Shown: positions 8,723 through 15,619 of the stretch, piece after piece
How positions within the stretch are numbered: the first letter of the stretch is position 1
Layout: each line of letters starts with the position of its first letter
From: CAZLBC01 sp964557575
GTDB taxonomy: Bacteria > Planctomycetota > Phycisphaerae > SM23-33
DNA: 27,056 nt
Assembly (NCBI GenBank): GCA_964557575.1
Contig: CAZLBC010000065.1
Coordinates: forward strand, 1 to 27,056
Direction of reading: 5' to 3'
The notes under the pieces: model-generated
What the model was told of the DNA's origin: nothing
The model's input: only the letters and a program-made list of their open reading frames with translations
Database searches by the model: none
Program-made: the position numbers and the translations under genes

Positions 8723-8955
8723 CCGCCGAATCCCCGCAGGTGCGCCGTGTTGCTCGAAAGATCCGCCGGGCCCTCGACACTGCCGAGGAGGTCGCCCACC
8801 GTCTCCAGGCATGAGGCGGAACGGCCGCCGACATCCTCGAGGTACCGTTCCGCGGCGTCGCGGAGTACCGCCGAACGCGACCGGTGCTGGCGATCGGCAA
8901 TCCGCCGCAGGCGCCGGTCGAGTGCCGCCGGCAGCTTGATCGTGATCGTCTTCAT
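8719..8955 (-). CDS. Ribbon-helix-helix antitoxin / autorepressor
   Basis: 78 aa. The N-terminus MKTITIKLPAALDRRLRRIA followed by RSRSAVLRDAAERYLED is a classic CopG/Arc ribbon-helix-helix DNA-binding fold: one beta strand, then two helices. The C-terminal half (about residues 45-78) is probably the toxin-wrapping tail. The ATG at 8955 is preceded by GGAG about 9 bases upstream. It should bind and neutralise the PIN toxin encoded immediately downstream and repress the operon through the palindrome just upstream of its start. Family type is confident; the exact VapB subclass is not assigned. Confidence 0.88.
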   Translation of the reverse strand: MKTITIKLPAALDRRLRRIADRQHRSRSAVLRDAAERYLEDVGGRSASCLETVGDLLGSVEGPADLSSNTAHLRGFGG

Positions 8956-8983
8956 AACCGATAACTCCGTCGTAGAACGAGTG

Positions 8984-9008
8984 ATTACCGTTATGGCATT
9001 ATGGTAAT
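8984..9008 (-). promoter_or_regulatory. Palindromic operator of the toxin-antitoxin operon
   Basis: A 25-bp near-perfect inverted repeat lies 28 bp upstream of the antitoxin start. Outer arms are ATTACC and GGTAAT; the inner part, around TATGGCATTA, is also largely symmetric. On the - strand it contains CATAAT, a possible -10 element, and TTGACG (9024-9029) lies upstream at a long, about 20-bp spacing. Position and symmetry fit an operator for the ribbon-helix-helix antitoxin. Binding is inferred, not shown. Confidence 0.65.
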
Positions 9009-9108
9009 ACCTTGATCGCGCATCGTCAAGCCCATTCGTCGGGCATCCCCGAAAGAACGGGGCGCGATCCCTTAGCAGGCATAGTTCAGGAAGGATTCCG
9101 GCGCACCC

Positions 9109-9142
9109 AAAAAAAACGCCGCCCGTAACGGACGGCGTTTTA
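9109..9142 (-). terminator. Rho-independent terminator of the RRM gene
   Basis: On the - strand a stem AAAACGCCG..CCGT / ACGG..CGGCGTTTT with one mismatch is followed by a run of eight Ts (the A-run at 9109-9116). It lies about 35 bp after the RRM stop codon. Because the other side has TTTTAA it could also act weakly on + strand transcripts. Confidence 0.85.
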
Positions 9143-9175
9143 ATAATGAAAACGGCGAGTCTTACGAAACCGGTT

Positions 9176-9448
9176 CTAGAAGCGGCCGCCGCGCCGCGGC
9201 GGGCGGGGCTTTGCCTCGTTGACCTTGATCGTGCGGCCGCCGAGTTCCTGCCCGTCCAGCGCGCTGATGGCAGCCTGCGCCTCTTCTTCGCTGCTCATTT
9301 CGACGAAACCGAATCCCTTGCTCCGGCCGGTACTGCGATCGGTGATCAGGTCGGCGCTTTCGACGGTACCGTGTTCGCTGAAAACCGACTCGAGGTCCGG
9401 TTGTGTCGTCTCGTAACTCAAATTTCCGACATACAGTTTCTTTCCCAT
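9176..9448 (-). CDS. Single-RRM RNA-binding protein
   Basis: 90 aa from the ATG at 9448, chosen because AGGAG lies 8 bases upstream; an in-frame ATG six codons earlier lacks such a site. The protein is essentially one RNA-recognition motif: RNP2 LYVGNL at 5-10 and RNP1 KGFGFVEM at 44-51, carrying the aromatic residues that stack on RNA bases, then a short basic tail (RPPRRGGRF) like the RGG tails of cyanobacterial Rbp proteins. Such small bacterial RRM proteins bind single-stranded RNA and are often cold-induced; role and regulation here are inference. It is monocistronic, with its own terminator downstream and a long upstream gap holding a leader hairpin. Confidence 0.95.
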   Translation of the reverse strand: MGKKLYVGNLSYETTQPDLESVFSEHGTVESADLITDRSTGRSKGFGFVEMSSEEEAQAAISALDGQELGGRTIKVNEAKPRPPRRGGRF

Positions 9449-9472
9449 AACATGATCTCCTGTCATTTTGGG

Positions 9473-9507
9473 CGTGTGACCTTTTTTCCAGCTTTCCGGG
9501 TCACGCG
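9473..9507 (-). promoter_or_regulatory. Leader hairpin upstream of the RRM gene
   Basis: On the - strand, CGCGTGACC (9507-9499) can pair with GGTCACACG (9481-9473) around a 17-base purine-rich loop, forming a 9-bp stem with one C-A mismatch. It ends 24 bases before the RRM start codon and just before the ribosome site. It could be an autoregulatory or temperature-sensitive element, since RNA-binding proteins of this type often control their own mRNA. No T-run follows, so it is not an intrinsic terminator. Confidence 0.4.
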
Positions 9508-9792
9508 GAAAGCGGCCGACGATTCAGCCTCATAAAAAGGGAATGGTGAACCAGGAATCCGGGCGGGAACCAGTAAGCATACTGTATCGTACCGTTATCT
9601 ACACGTTCATCGAACCTGTTTCTATGTGACCGAACTGTAGCATACATCGGCCCGGTGTCTATGGTTATTTTTGTATTGTTCTTTCAAATAGCCTCAAAAC
9701 CGAACGGTGCACGGCGGTCACGGGCACCGCGCCGCCGGTTCCAAAACCGGCCTCCCGTGTGAGCCGGGCGGTATTCCTGAAGACGCAGATTG
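9508..9792. other. Gene-free divergent intergenic region
   Basis: This stretch separates the - strand RRM gene from the + strand rhamnosidase gene and must hold promoters for both. It is less GC-rich than the coding DNA. I see no convincing -35/-10 pair for the RRM gene; TATGCT and GATACA on the - strand are possible -10 elements but lack a matching -35. No ORF with a ribosome site is present. Confidence 0.5.
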
Positions 9793-9801
9793 TGTTACAA
9801 T
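9793..9801 (+). promoter_or_regulatory. Extended -10 promoter element for the rhamnosidase gene
   Basis: TGTTACAAT at 9793-9801 is an extended -10 element (TG, one base, then TACAAT). No good -35 is seen 17 bp upstream, which is usual for extended -10 promoters. A transcript would begin near 9808, about 55 bases before the ATG at 9862. Confidence 0.4.
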
Positions 9802-9861
9802 CCGGGTGACGGAATCCTACTGCACCACCACCGTGCACCGAACAGCGAATCGGGAGAGGCC

Positions 9862-12408
9862 ATGACCGTTTACAGACTCCTGCCGTTTTTTCTGGCGATC
9901 GCAACCCTCTGCGCCGCGGCCGACAGGGAACCGTGGCCCCTGGCGATCACCGCCGACCACCGGCCCGGGACCTACTGGTGGTGCCCGGGCAGCGCGTTCG
10001 ACCGGGAGAGTATCGACCACAACCTCCGGCAGCTCCGCGCCGGCGGCATCGGGCGGGTCCACATCGTACCCATCTACGGGGCAAAGGGATACGAGGACCG
10101 GTACATCCCGTACCTCTCACCCCGGTGGATCGAGATGCTCGGCCATATCACCCGGCGGGCGGCGGAACTCGAAATGCACGTCGACATGACCACCGGCACC
10201 GGCTGGTGCTTCGGCGGCCCGGACCTGCCCCGGGAGGCGATCGACCTGCGGGCCCGATACGACGCGAAAAAAGGGACGGTCAGAGCCGTCCCCGGGCGGA
10301 AGGTCAAGCGGGCGGCGCCGGGCGGGGAGGGCCGGATGCTGAATCCCTACGCGCCGGCCGCCATGACGCGCTACCTGCGGCGGTTCTCGCGGGCCCTCGA
10401 CGCACTCGACGGCCCGCTGCCGCGGGCGCAGTACCACGATTCGTTCGAGTACGCCGGGGACTGGTGCCCGGAACTCTTCGCGGAATTCAAGAGGCGGCGG
10501 GGCTACGACCTCCGCGACCACCTCGCGACGTTCTTCGGGAAGAAGGGCGCCGCGGCGGCGCGGGCGAGAATCAAGTGCGACTACCGCATCGTCCTGGCGG
10601 ACCTGCACCGGGAGACGATGGCGGTCTGGGCCGCCTGGGCGCGAAAGCGGGGAATGCTGACCCGCAACCAGGCCCACGGGGCACCGGCGAACCTCCTGGA
10701 CGTCTACGCCGTCGCCGACATTCCCGAGACCGAGATGTTCGGCGGCCCGGCCTTCCCGATCCCCGGCTTCCGGCGGGACCCGAAGCGGGTCCGCCCCGCC
10801 GACGACGACCCGCGGATCTGCATGCTGGCCGCCTCCGCCGCCCACGTCGCCCACGAACCGGGCCGGCAACTGGTCTCCGCCGAGAGCTGCACCTGGCTGC
10901 GGAACCACTGGCGGGCGAACCTCGGGCAGATCAAGCTGTCGCTGGACCTGTTCTTCCTGGCCGGCGTCAACCACCTGCTCTATCACGGCAGTTGCTACTC
11001 CCCGACGGACGCCCCCTGGCCGGGGTGGTACTTCTACGCCTCGACGAAAATGGACCCCCGCAACGCGATCTGGCGGGACGCCCGGTTCCTCAACGAGTAC
11101 GTCGCCCGCTGCCAGTCGGTCCTCCAGGCCGGGCGGCCGGCGAACGACGTGCTGGTCTACTGGCCGATCCACGACCTCTGGACACACCCGAAGGGCACCG
11201 CGATCCGATGCAGCGTCCACCGCCACGGCTGGATGACCGGGCAGCGGTTCGGCCGGCTCGCCGGTGAACTGCTGACGAAGGGCTACGCCTTCGACTTCGT
11301 CTCCGACCGGATGCTGGGTCTGCTGGACGTCGCTGACGAAACGATCCGCGCGCCCGGCGGGGCGTACCGGGCGATCGCGGTCCCGGCATGTCAACACGTC
11401 CCGGTGGCGACGATGCGGCGGCTGGCGGACCTCGCGGAAAACGGGGCGGCGGTGATCTTCGAGAAGGAGATCCCGTCGGACGTGCCGGGGTTCGCCGATG
11501 TGGAACAGCGCCGGACGGCGCTCGCAGCGCAGCGCCGGCGCCTCGCCGGTACCGCCGCGGTGGCGACGGACGCCGTATCGGGCCTGGAAAAGGCGGGGGT
11601 GCCCCGCGAGACGATCGCCGACGCGGGGCTGCGGTTCATCCGCCGCAAAACCGATGACGGCTGGTGGTACTTTCTCGCCAACCACACCGCCGACGACTTC
11701 GACGGGCCGTTCCGGCCCGCCGTCCCCTGCGGGTCGGTCACCTGCCACGACCCGATGACGGGCCGATCCGGGTCGCTGGCCGCCGCGGGCGGAGATCGCG
11801 GCTGGCGACTGCAGCTCCCGGCCGGCGGATCGGTCGTACTCCACGCCGCGCCGGGAAAGCCGGCGGCCGCGCCGTGGGTCTACGTCAAGCCGGCAGGGAA
11901 GCCGGTGGTCCTGGAAGGCACGTGGCGGGTGACATTCATCGACGGCGCCCCTGATATCCCGGCGTCGTATACGACGAACACACTCGCGTCGTGGACCGCC
12001 GCCCCGGCCCCAAAGGCGCGGGCCTTCGCGGGCACGGCCCGGTACACGCTCGATTTCACCCTCCCCGCAACCGGCGTCACGGAGTGGGTTCTCGACTGCG
12101 GCGATGTCCGGGAGAGCGCGCGGGTGGCCGTCAACGGCCGGGAGGCCGGGGTCCTCGTCGCCCTCCCGTTCCGCCTGCGGGTCGGGCATCTGCTGCGGGA
12201 GGGGAAGAACACCCTGGCGATCGAGGTGACCAACCTCTCGGCCAACCGTATCCGCGCCCGCGACCGCCGGGACGCGACGTGGCGGATCATGCGGGACATC
12301 AACATCGTCAACGCCTTCTACAAGAAGTTCACTCCGGCCGCGTGGGACCCGGTCGCTTCGGGCCTGCTCGGGCCGGTCCGCCTGGTCCCCGCGAAGACCG
12401 AATCCTGA
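9862..12408 (+). CDS. Secreted GH106-like alpha-L-rhamnosidase
   Basis: 848 aa from the ATG at 9862 (GGGAGAGG just upstream). Residues 1-20 (MTVYRLLPFFLAIATLCAAA) form a signal peptide. The N-terminal region has the typical GH106 sequence order: GGIGRVHIVPIYGAKGYEDR, YLSPRWIEMLGHI, then MHVDMTTGTGWCFGGPD near residue 110. A second conserved block, VSAESCTWLRNHWRANLGQI followed by LFFLAGVNHLLYHG, includes a candidate acidic catalytic residue. The C-terminal about 170 residues look like the jelly-roll sugar-binding domain of GH2/GH106 enzymes (LDCGDVRESARVAVNGREAG). GH106 enzymes release alpha-L-rhamnose from plant or bacterial polysaccharides such as rhamnogalacturonan or ulvan by inverting hydrolysis. 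The protein is shorter than many GH106 members (often around 1000 aa). A peptidase gene follows after 16 bp, probably co-transcribed. Exact linkage specificity cannot be read from sequence. Confidence 0.85.
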   Translation: MTVYRLLPFFLAIATLCAAADREPWPLAITADHRPGTYWWCPGSAFDRESIDHNLRQLRAGGIGRVHIVPIYGAKGYEDRYIPYLSPRWIEMLGHITRRAAELEMHVDMTTGTGWCFGGPDLPREAIDLRARYDAKKGTVRAVPGRKVKRAAPGGEGRMLNPYAPAAMTRYLRRFSRALDALDGPLPRAQYHDSFEYAGDWCPELFAEFKRRRGYDLRDHLATFFGKKGAAAARARIKCDYRIVLADLHRETMAVWAAWARKRGMLTRNQAHGAPANLLDVYAVADIPETEMFGGPAFPIPGFRRDPKRVRPADDDPRICMLAASAAHVAHEPGRQLVSAESCTWLRNHWRANLGQIKLSLDLFFLAGVNHLLYHGSCYSPTDAPWPGWYFYASTKMDPRNAIWRDARFLNEYVARCQSVLQAGRPANDVLVYWPIHDLWTHPKGTAIRCSVHRHGWMTGQRFGRLAGELLTKGYAFDFVSDRMLGLLDVADETIRAPGGAYRAIAVPACQHVPVATMRRLADLAENGAAVIFEKEIPSDVPGFADVEQRRTALAAQRRRLAGTAAVATDAVSGLEKAGVPRETIADAGLRFIRRKTDDGWWYFLANHTADDFDGPFRPAVPCGSVTCHDPMTGRSGSLAAAGGDRGWRLQLPAGGSVVLHAAPGKPAAAPWVYVKPAGKPVVLEGTWRVTFIDGAPDIPASYTTNTLASWTAAPAPKARAFAGTARYTLDFTLPATGVTEWVLDCGDVRESARVAVNGREAGVLVALPFRLRVGHLLREGKNTLAIEVTNLSANRIRARDRRDATWRIMRDINIVNAFYKKFTPAAWDPVASGLLGPVRLVPAKTES

Positions 12409-12424
12409 GATCGGGGAAACACGC

Positions 12425-13474
12425 ATGCTGCCGACACCCGAACGGATCGGGCGAAACCGGCTGTGGTCGGCGGCCGCCGCGATTGCCACCGGCAGCGGTG
12501 CCGGCGCGGTCGGGTGGGTCCTCGCGCCGTCTGCGCCGGCCCGCGCGGTCCTGCTCTGTGCGGCGGGGATCGCGGCACTGGGCGCCTACCGGCTCTGCAC
12601 GGCGCGGTGGCGCCGGCGGCGGACGGTCCTGGCCGAACCGTTCCCGCCGGCGTGGGAGCGGATACTTACTCAGCGCGTCGCCTTTTTCAACGCCCTGGAC
12701 GACAAACAAAAGGAACGGTTCCGGGGGCTGGTGCGGATCTTCCTCGACGAGACCCGGATCACCGGCATCGACGTCGCGCTGGACGACACCTGCCGGCTGC
12801 TGGTGGCGGCCGGCGCGGTCATCCCCGTCTTCGGCTTCCCGGTCTGGGAATACGCCATGCTCCGGGAAGTCCTGGTCTACCCGCGGGCGTTCGATTCTGA
12901 AAAGGGCCTGGGGGGCGGCGAGATCCCCCACACGCTGGGGATGGTGGGCGACACGGGCGGTGCGTTCAACGGGCTGATGGTACTCTCGAAGCCCGACCTG
13001 TACCGCGGGTTCGAGATCCACGGCGACCGGCACAACGTGGGCATCCACGAGTTCGCCCACCTGGTCGACAAGGCCGACGGCGCGGTCGACGGGGTGCCGG
13101 CGGGCATGCCGCGGCAGTCGGTACAACAGTGGACCGAACTGGTGCGCCGGGAACTGGCTCACCGGACCGGGAACGACATCCCGGACTACGGCTACACCAG
13201 CGAGCAGGAATTCCTGGCCGTGGCGACAGAGTGCTTTTTCGAGTCGCCGAAGACACTGGCCGAACACCACCCCGAGCTTTACGAACTGCTGCAGCGGTCG
13301 TTTCGCCAGGATCCGCGCAACGCGGCCGTCCGCGTCGTCAAGCGGCTGTTCAGGCCGGCCCGCCGCCGGGTCGGCCGCAACGCCCCCTGCCCGTGCGGGA
13401 GCGGGAAGAAGTACAAGCACTGCTGCCTGAAAAAGGCGAAACGGGGGCAGCGGCGGCCGGGGAGCATCTCTTAG
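12425..13474 (+). CDS. M90/MtfA-like zinc peptidase with C-terminal SEC-C motif
   Basis: 349 aa. N-terminal hydrophobic segments at about 14-34 and 38-57 suggest membrane anchoring. Residues about 75-290 resemble the MtfA (Mlc titration factor A) peptidase family: FNALDDKQKERFRGLVRIFL, then FGFPVWEYAMLREVLVYPRA, then the zinc motif HEFAH (His208, Glu209, His212) followed by LVDKADG. The tail (about 318-340) is a SEC-C zinc motif, RNAPCPCGSGKKYKHCC, of the kind ending SecA and many other proteins. In E. coli MtfA is a soluble cytoplasmic peptidase that binds the glucose repressor Mlc; membrane segments and a SEC-C tail are departures from that form. The start has only a weak ribosome site (GGGGAAA), consistent with coupling to the rhamnosidase gene 16 bp upstream. 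The substrate is unknown. Confidence 0.88.
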   Translation: MLPTPERIGRNRLWSAAAAIATGSGAGAVGWVLAPSAPARAVLLCAAGIAALGAYRLCTARWRRRRTVLAEPFPPAWERILTQRVAFFNALDDKQKERFRGLVRIFLDETRITGIDVALDDTCRLLVAAGAVIPVFGFPVWEYAMLREVLVYPRAFDSEKGLGGGEIPHTLGMVGDTGGAFNGLMVLSKPDLYRGFEIHGDRHNVGIHEFAHLVDKADGAVDGVPAGMPRQSVQQWTELVRRELAHRTGNDIPDYGYTSEQEFLAVATECFFESPKTLAEHHPELYELLQRSFRQDPRNAAVRVVKRLFRPARRRVGRNAPCPCGSGKKYKHCCLKKAKRGQRRPGSIS

Positions 13475-13532
13475 CGTTCGATTACTTTTTCAACGCGGGA
13501 ACAAAACAGGGGAAAAAACCGCGCATACCGGC

Positions 13533-13553
13533 TATAATCCGCCGCGAAAGGAG
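13533..13553 (+). promoter_or_regulatory. Consensus -10 and ribosome site of the TIGR03546/03545-like gene
   Basis: A perfect -10 hexamer TATAAT lies at 13533-13538. The upstream -35 region is poor (GGGAAA-like). AAAGGAG at 13547-13553 is the ribosome site for the ATG at 13562, so the transcript leader would be very short, around 17 bases. This indicates that the gene has its own promoter, separate from the peptidase gene before it. Confidence 0.55.
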
Positions 13554-13561
13554 TGACGTCA

Positions 13562-15607
13562 ATGAACCCTCTGAAGCTCATCAAGAAGTTCCTGAAGATC
13601 CTGCGGGGCGGGGCGGCGCCGTGGCAGATCACCGTCAGTTGCCTGCTCGGATTCGTCATCGGCATGACCCCCGGATTCAACATGACGGTAATACTGGCCC
13701 TGCTGGTGTTCCTGCTGCTGAACGCGAACACCGCGCTGCTGCTGCTGGGCGTCGGCATCGGCAAGGCGCTCTGCCTGGCCCTGGCGCCGGTGACGTTCGA
13801 GATCGGGTACTTCATCATTCACGGCATGGGCCTCGAGGGACTGTTCCGCGCCGCCTCCGAGACGCCGGTGATCGCCCTGATGGACCTGCACTACTACTGC
13901 CTGATCGGCGGGCTGCCCCTCGCGATCATCCTGGGCGGGGGGACGGGCTGGGGACTCGGCCGGACCATACAGAAGCTCCGCGCGGTCGTCGCGGCGGGGA
14001 CGGAAAAGAGCGAGCGGGCACAGAAGCTGGCCGGCAACAAGCTGGTCAAGATCCTCCTGAAGATACTGTTCGGCAAGCAGAAGATGACCATGGCCGAGAT
14101 GCTCGCACAGAAACACACGGTCTTCAGGAAGGCCGGCTTCATCCTGTGCGGTGTCCTGGTGGCGCTGGTCGTCCTGTTCGACCTGCTCTTCGCCGACGCC
14201 GTCGCCGGCGCGGGCCTGAAGGGCGGCCTCGAGGCGGCGGTCGGGGCCCAGGTCGATGTGGCGGGCGCCGAGCTGTCCATCACGCAGGGCCGCTTCGGCG
14301 TCGAGGGCCTGGAAATAACGAACCCCGACGATCCCCTGTTCAACATGCCCGAGGTGCGGATCGCCAAAAGCGATATCAGCATGACCGGGCTGCTGGCCAA
14401 GCGGCTGGTGGTCGACGAACTGGTGATCGACCAGGTCAAGACGAAGTCGAAGCGGGAATCGGCGGGCGAAGTCTTCCGGAAACCGGCGCGGCCCGAGCCC
14501 CCGCAGCCAGAAAAACCCCTCGACGACTATTTCGAAAACGGGGACAAGATATTCGAGTACCTCAACAAGGCCCGCGACTACCTCGAAAACCGGGAAGAGT
14601 CACGCGAGCGGATCGAGGAAGGCGTCGAAAAGGAGGACGTCAAGGAGCTGGCCGAAAATCTCGGCTACCTCAAGGTTTCCGCCCGGAGCGTGCTCGCCCG
14701 GCGCCCGGCGGTGACGATCCGGCGGCTGGTGATCAAGGAGATCCCGGTCGGGGACGAGACGTGGTCGGTGGAGGGCACGGAGGTCAGCAGCGCCCCTGAA
14801 CTCAACGAGAAGCCGATGGTCTTCCGGATCAGCAGCGATACCGGCGTCGATATCCGGGTGACGTTCGACTTCACCGCGCCCGATGCCCGGCACGCGATCA
14901 CGGCGGTGATTCCGAACGTCAGCGTCGGCGACACGATCACGCCCAGCGGCAACGTGCCGATCGACCTCAAGGAGGCGGTGGTGGACGTCAGGGCGGAGGG
15001 CACGTTCAGCCGCGAGAAGCTCAACATTCCCGTGGTGCTGGAACTGAAGAACATGAAGGCGTCGGGACGCGAGGGCGAGGGCGCCCTCGGCCTCGATCCC
15101 GCCACGACGGGAAAGATGTTCAGCAAGATCTCGAACCTCACGGTCGTTCTCATTCTCGAGGGGACGATCGCCGCGCCGGGTATCCGCATCGACGAGGCCA
15201 AGACCCTGGCCGCCCTGCAGGAGTCGCTGAAGGCGGCGGGCGCGAGCATGCTCGCCGACATGGCGGGTCAGCAGATGAAGAAGTTCGCCGACCAGGTGCC
15301 GGTGAAGCTCCCCGGCGATCTCGGCGGCGGCCTCCTGGGCGGCGGAGACAAGAAGGACGACGGCGGCGAGAAACCCGGCGGCGGCCTCCTCGACGGCATC
15401 ATGGGCGGCGACAAAAAGAAAGCCGAAGAGAAACCCTCCGACGGCGAAGAACAGAAGAAGGAAGAGGAAAAGAAGTCCGGCGGCCTCCTCGACGGCATCA
15501 TGGGCGGCGACAAAAAGAAAACCGAAGAGAAACCCTCCGACGGCGAAGAACAGAAGAAGGAAGAGGAAAAGAAGTCCGGCGGCCTCCTCGACGGGCTGTT
15601 GAAATAG
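13562..15607 (+). CDS. Fused TIGR03546-like membrane + TIGR03545/AsmA-like envelope protein
   Basis: 681 aa from the ATG at 13562 (AAAGGAG 8 bases upstream); a GTG three codons earlier overlaps that site. Residues 1-140 form a polytopic membrane region (ITVSCLLGFVIGMTPGFN, then ILALLVFLLLNANTALLLLG, then GGLPLAIILGGGTGWGLG) matching my memory of TIGR03546 (related to DUF2062). A further membrane segment at about 190-210 begins a second part resembling TIGR03545, an AsmA-like protein: VGAQVDVAGAELSITQGRFG, NPDDPLFNMPEVRIAKSDIS, LVVDELVIDQVKTKSKRESA, and beta-strand-rich sequence to about residue 590. In other genomes these two families are usually separate neighbouring genes; here they are one frame. 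A coiled, charged region (about 320-365) and a repetitive Lys/Glu tail follow. AsmA-like proteins bridge the periplasm and move lipids or support outer-membrane assembly; that role here is inferred. Confidence 0.8.
   Translation: MNPLKLIKKFLKILRGGAAPWQITVSCLLGFVIGMTPGFNMTVILALLVFLLLNANTALLLLGVGIGKALCLALAPVTFEIGYFIIHGMGLEGLFRAASETPVIALMDLHYYCLIGGLPLAIILGGGTGWGLGRTIQKLRAVVAAGTEKSERAQKLAGNKLVKILLKILFGKQKMTMAEMLAQKHTVFRKAGFILCGVLVALVVLFDLLFADAVAGAGLKGGLEAAVGAQVDVAGAELSITQGRFGVEGLEITNPDDPLFNMPEVRIAKSDISMTGLLAKRLVVDELVIDQVKTKSKRESAGEVFRKPARPEPPQPEKPLDDYFENGDKIFEYLNKARDYLENREESRERIEEGVEKEDVKELAENLGYLKVSARSVLARRPAVTIRRLVIKEIPVGDETWSVEGTEVSSAPELNEKPMVFRISSDTGVDIRVTFDFTAPDARHAITAVIPNVSVGDTITPSGNVPIDLKEAVVDVRAEGTFSREKLNIPVVLELKNMKASGREGEGALGLDPATTGKMFSKISNLTVVLILEGTIAAPGIRIDEAKTLAALQESLKAAGASMLADMAGQQMKKFADQVPVKLPGDLGGGLLGGGDKKDDGGEKPGGGLLDGIMGGDKKKAEEKPSDGEEQKKEEEKKSGGLLDGIMGGDKKKTEEKPSDGEEQKKEEEKKSGGLLDGLLK
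15380..15607 (+). repeat. 99-bp in-frame tandem repeat in the C-terminal tail
   Basis: Two nearly identical 99-bp units (15380-15478 and 15479-15577) and a partial third (15578-15607) encode 33-residue repeats beginning GGLLDGIMGGDKKK and continuing with EEKPSDGEEQKKEEEKKS. The copies differ visibly at only one codon (GCC/ACC, Ala/Thr), so duplication is recent or maintained by recombination. A diverged half-unit (GGGLLGGGDKKDDGGEKP) precedes them. The repeat alternates a short hydrophobic LLDGIM patch with a charged linker. Confidence 0.92.
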
Positions 15608-15619
15608 CGATCCGCGGCT

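Noticed and set aside
10117..12489. 790-aa - strand open frame opposite the rhamnosidase gene
   Set aside because: Antisense shadow of a well-supported gene with signal peptide and conserved GH106 blocks.
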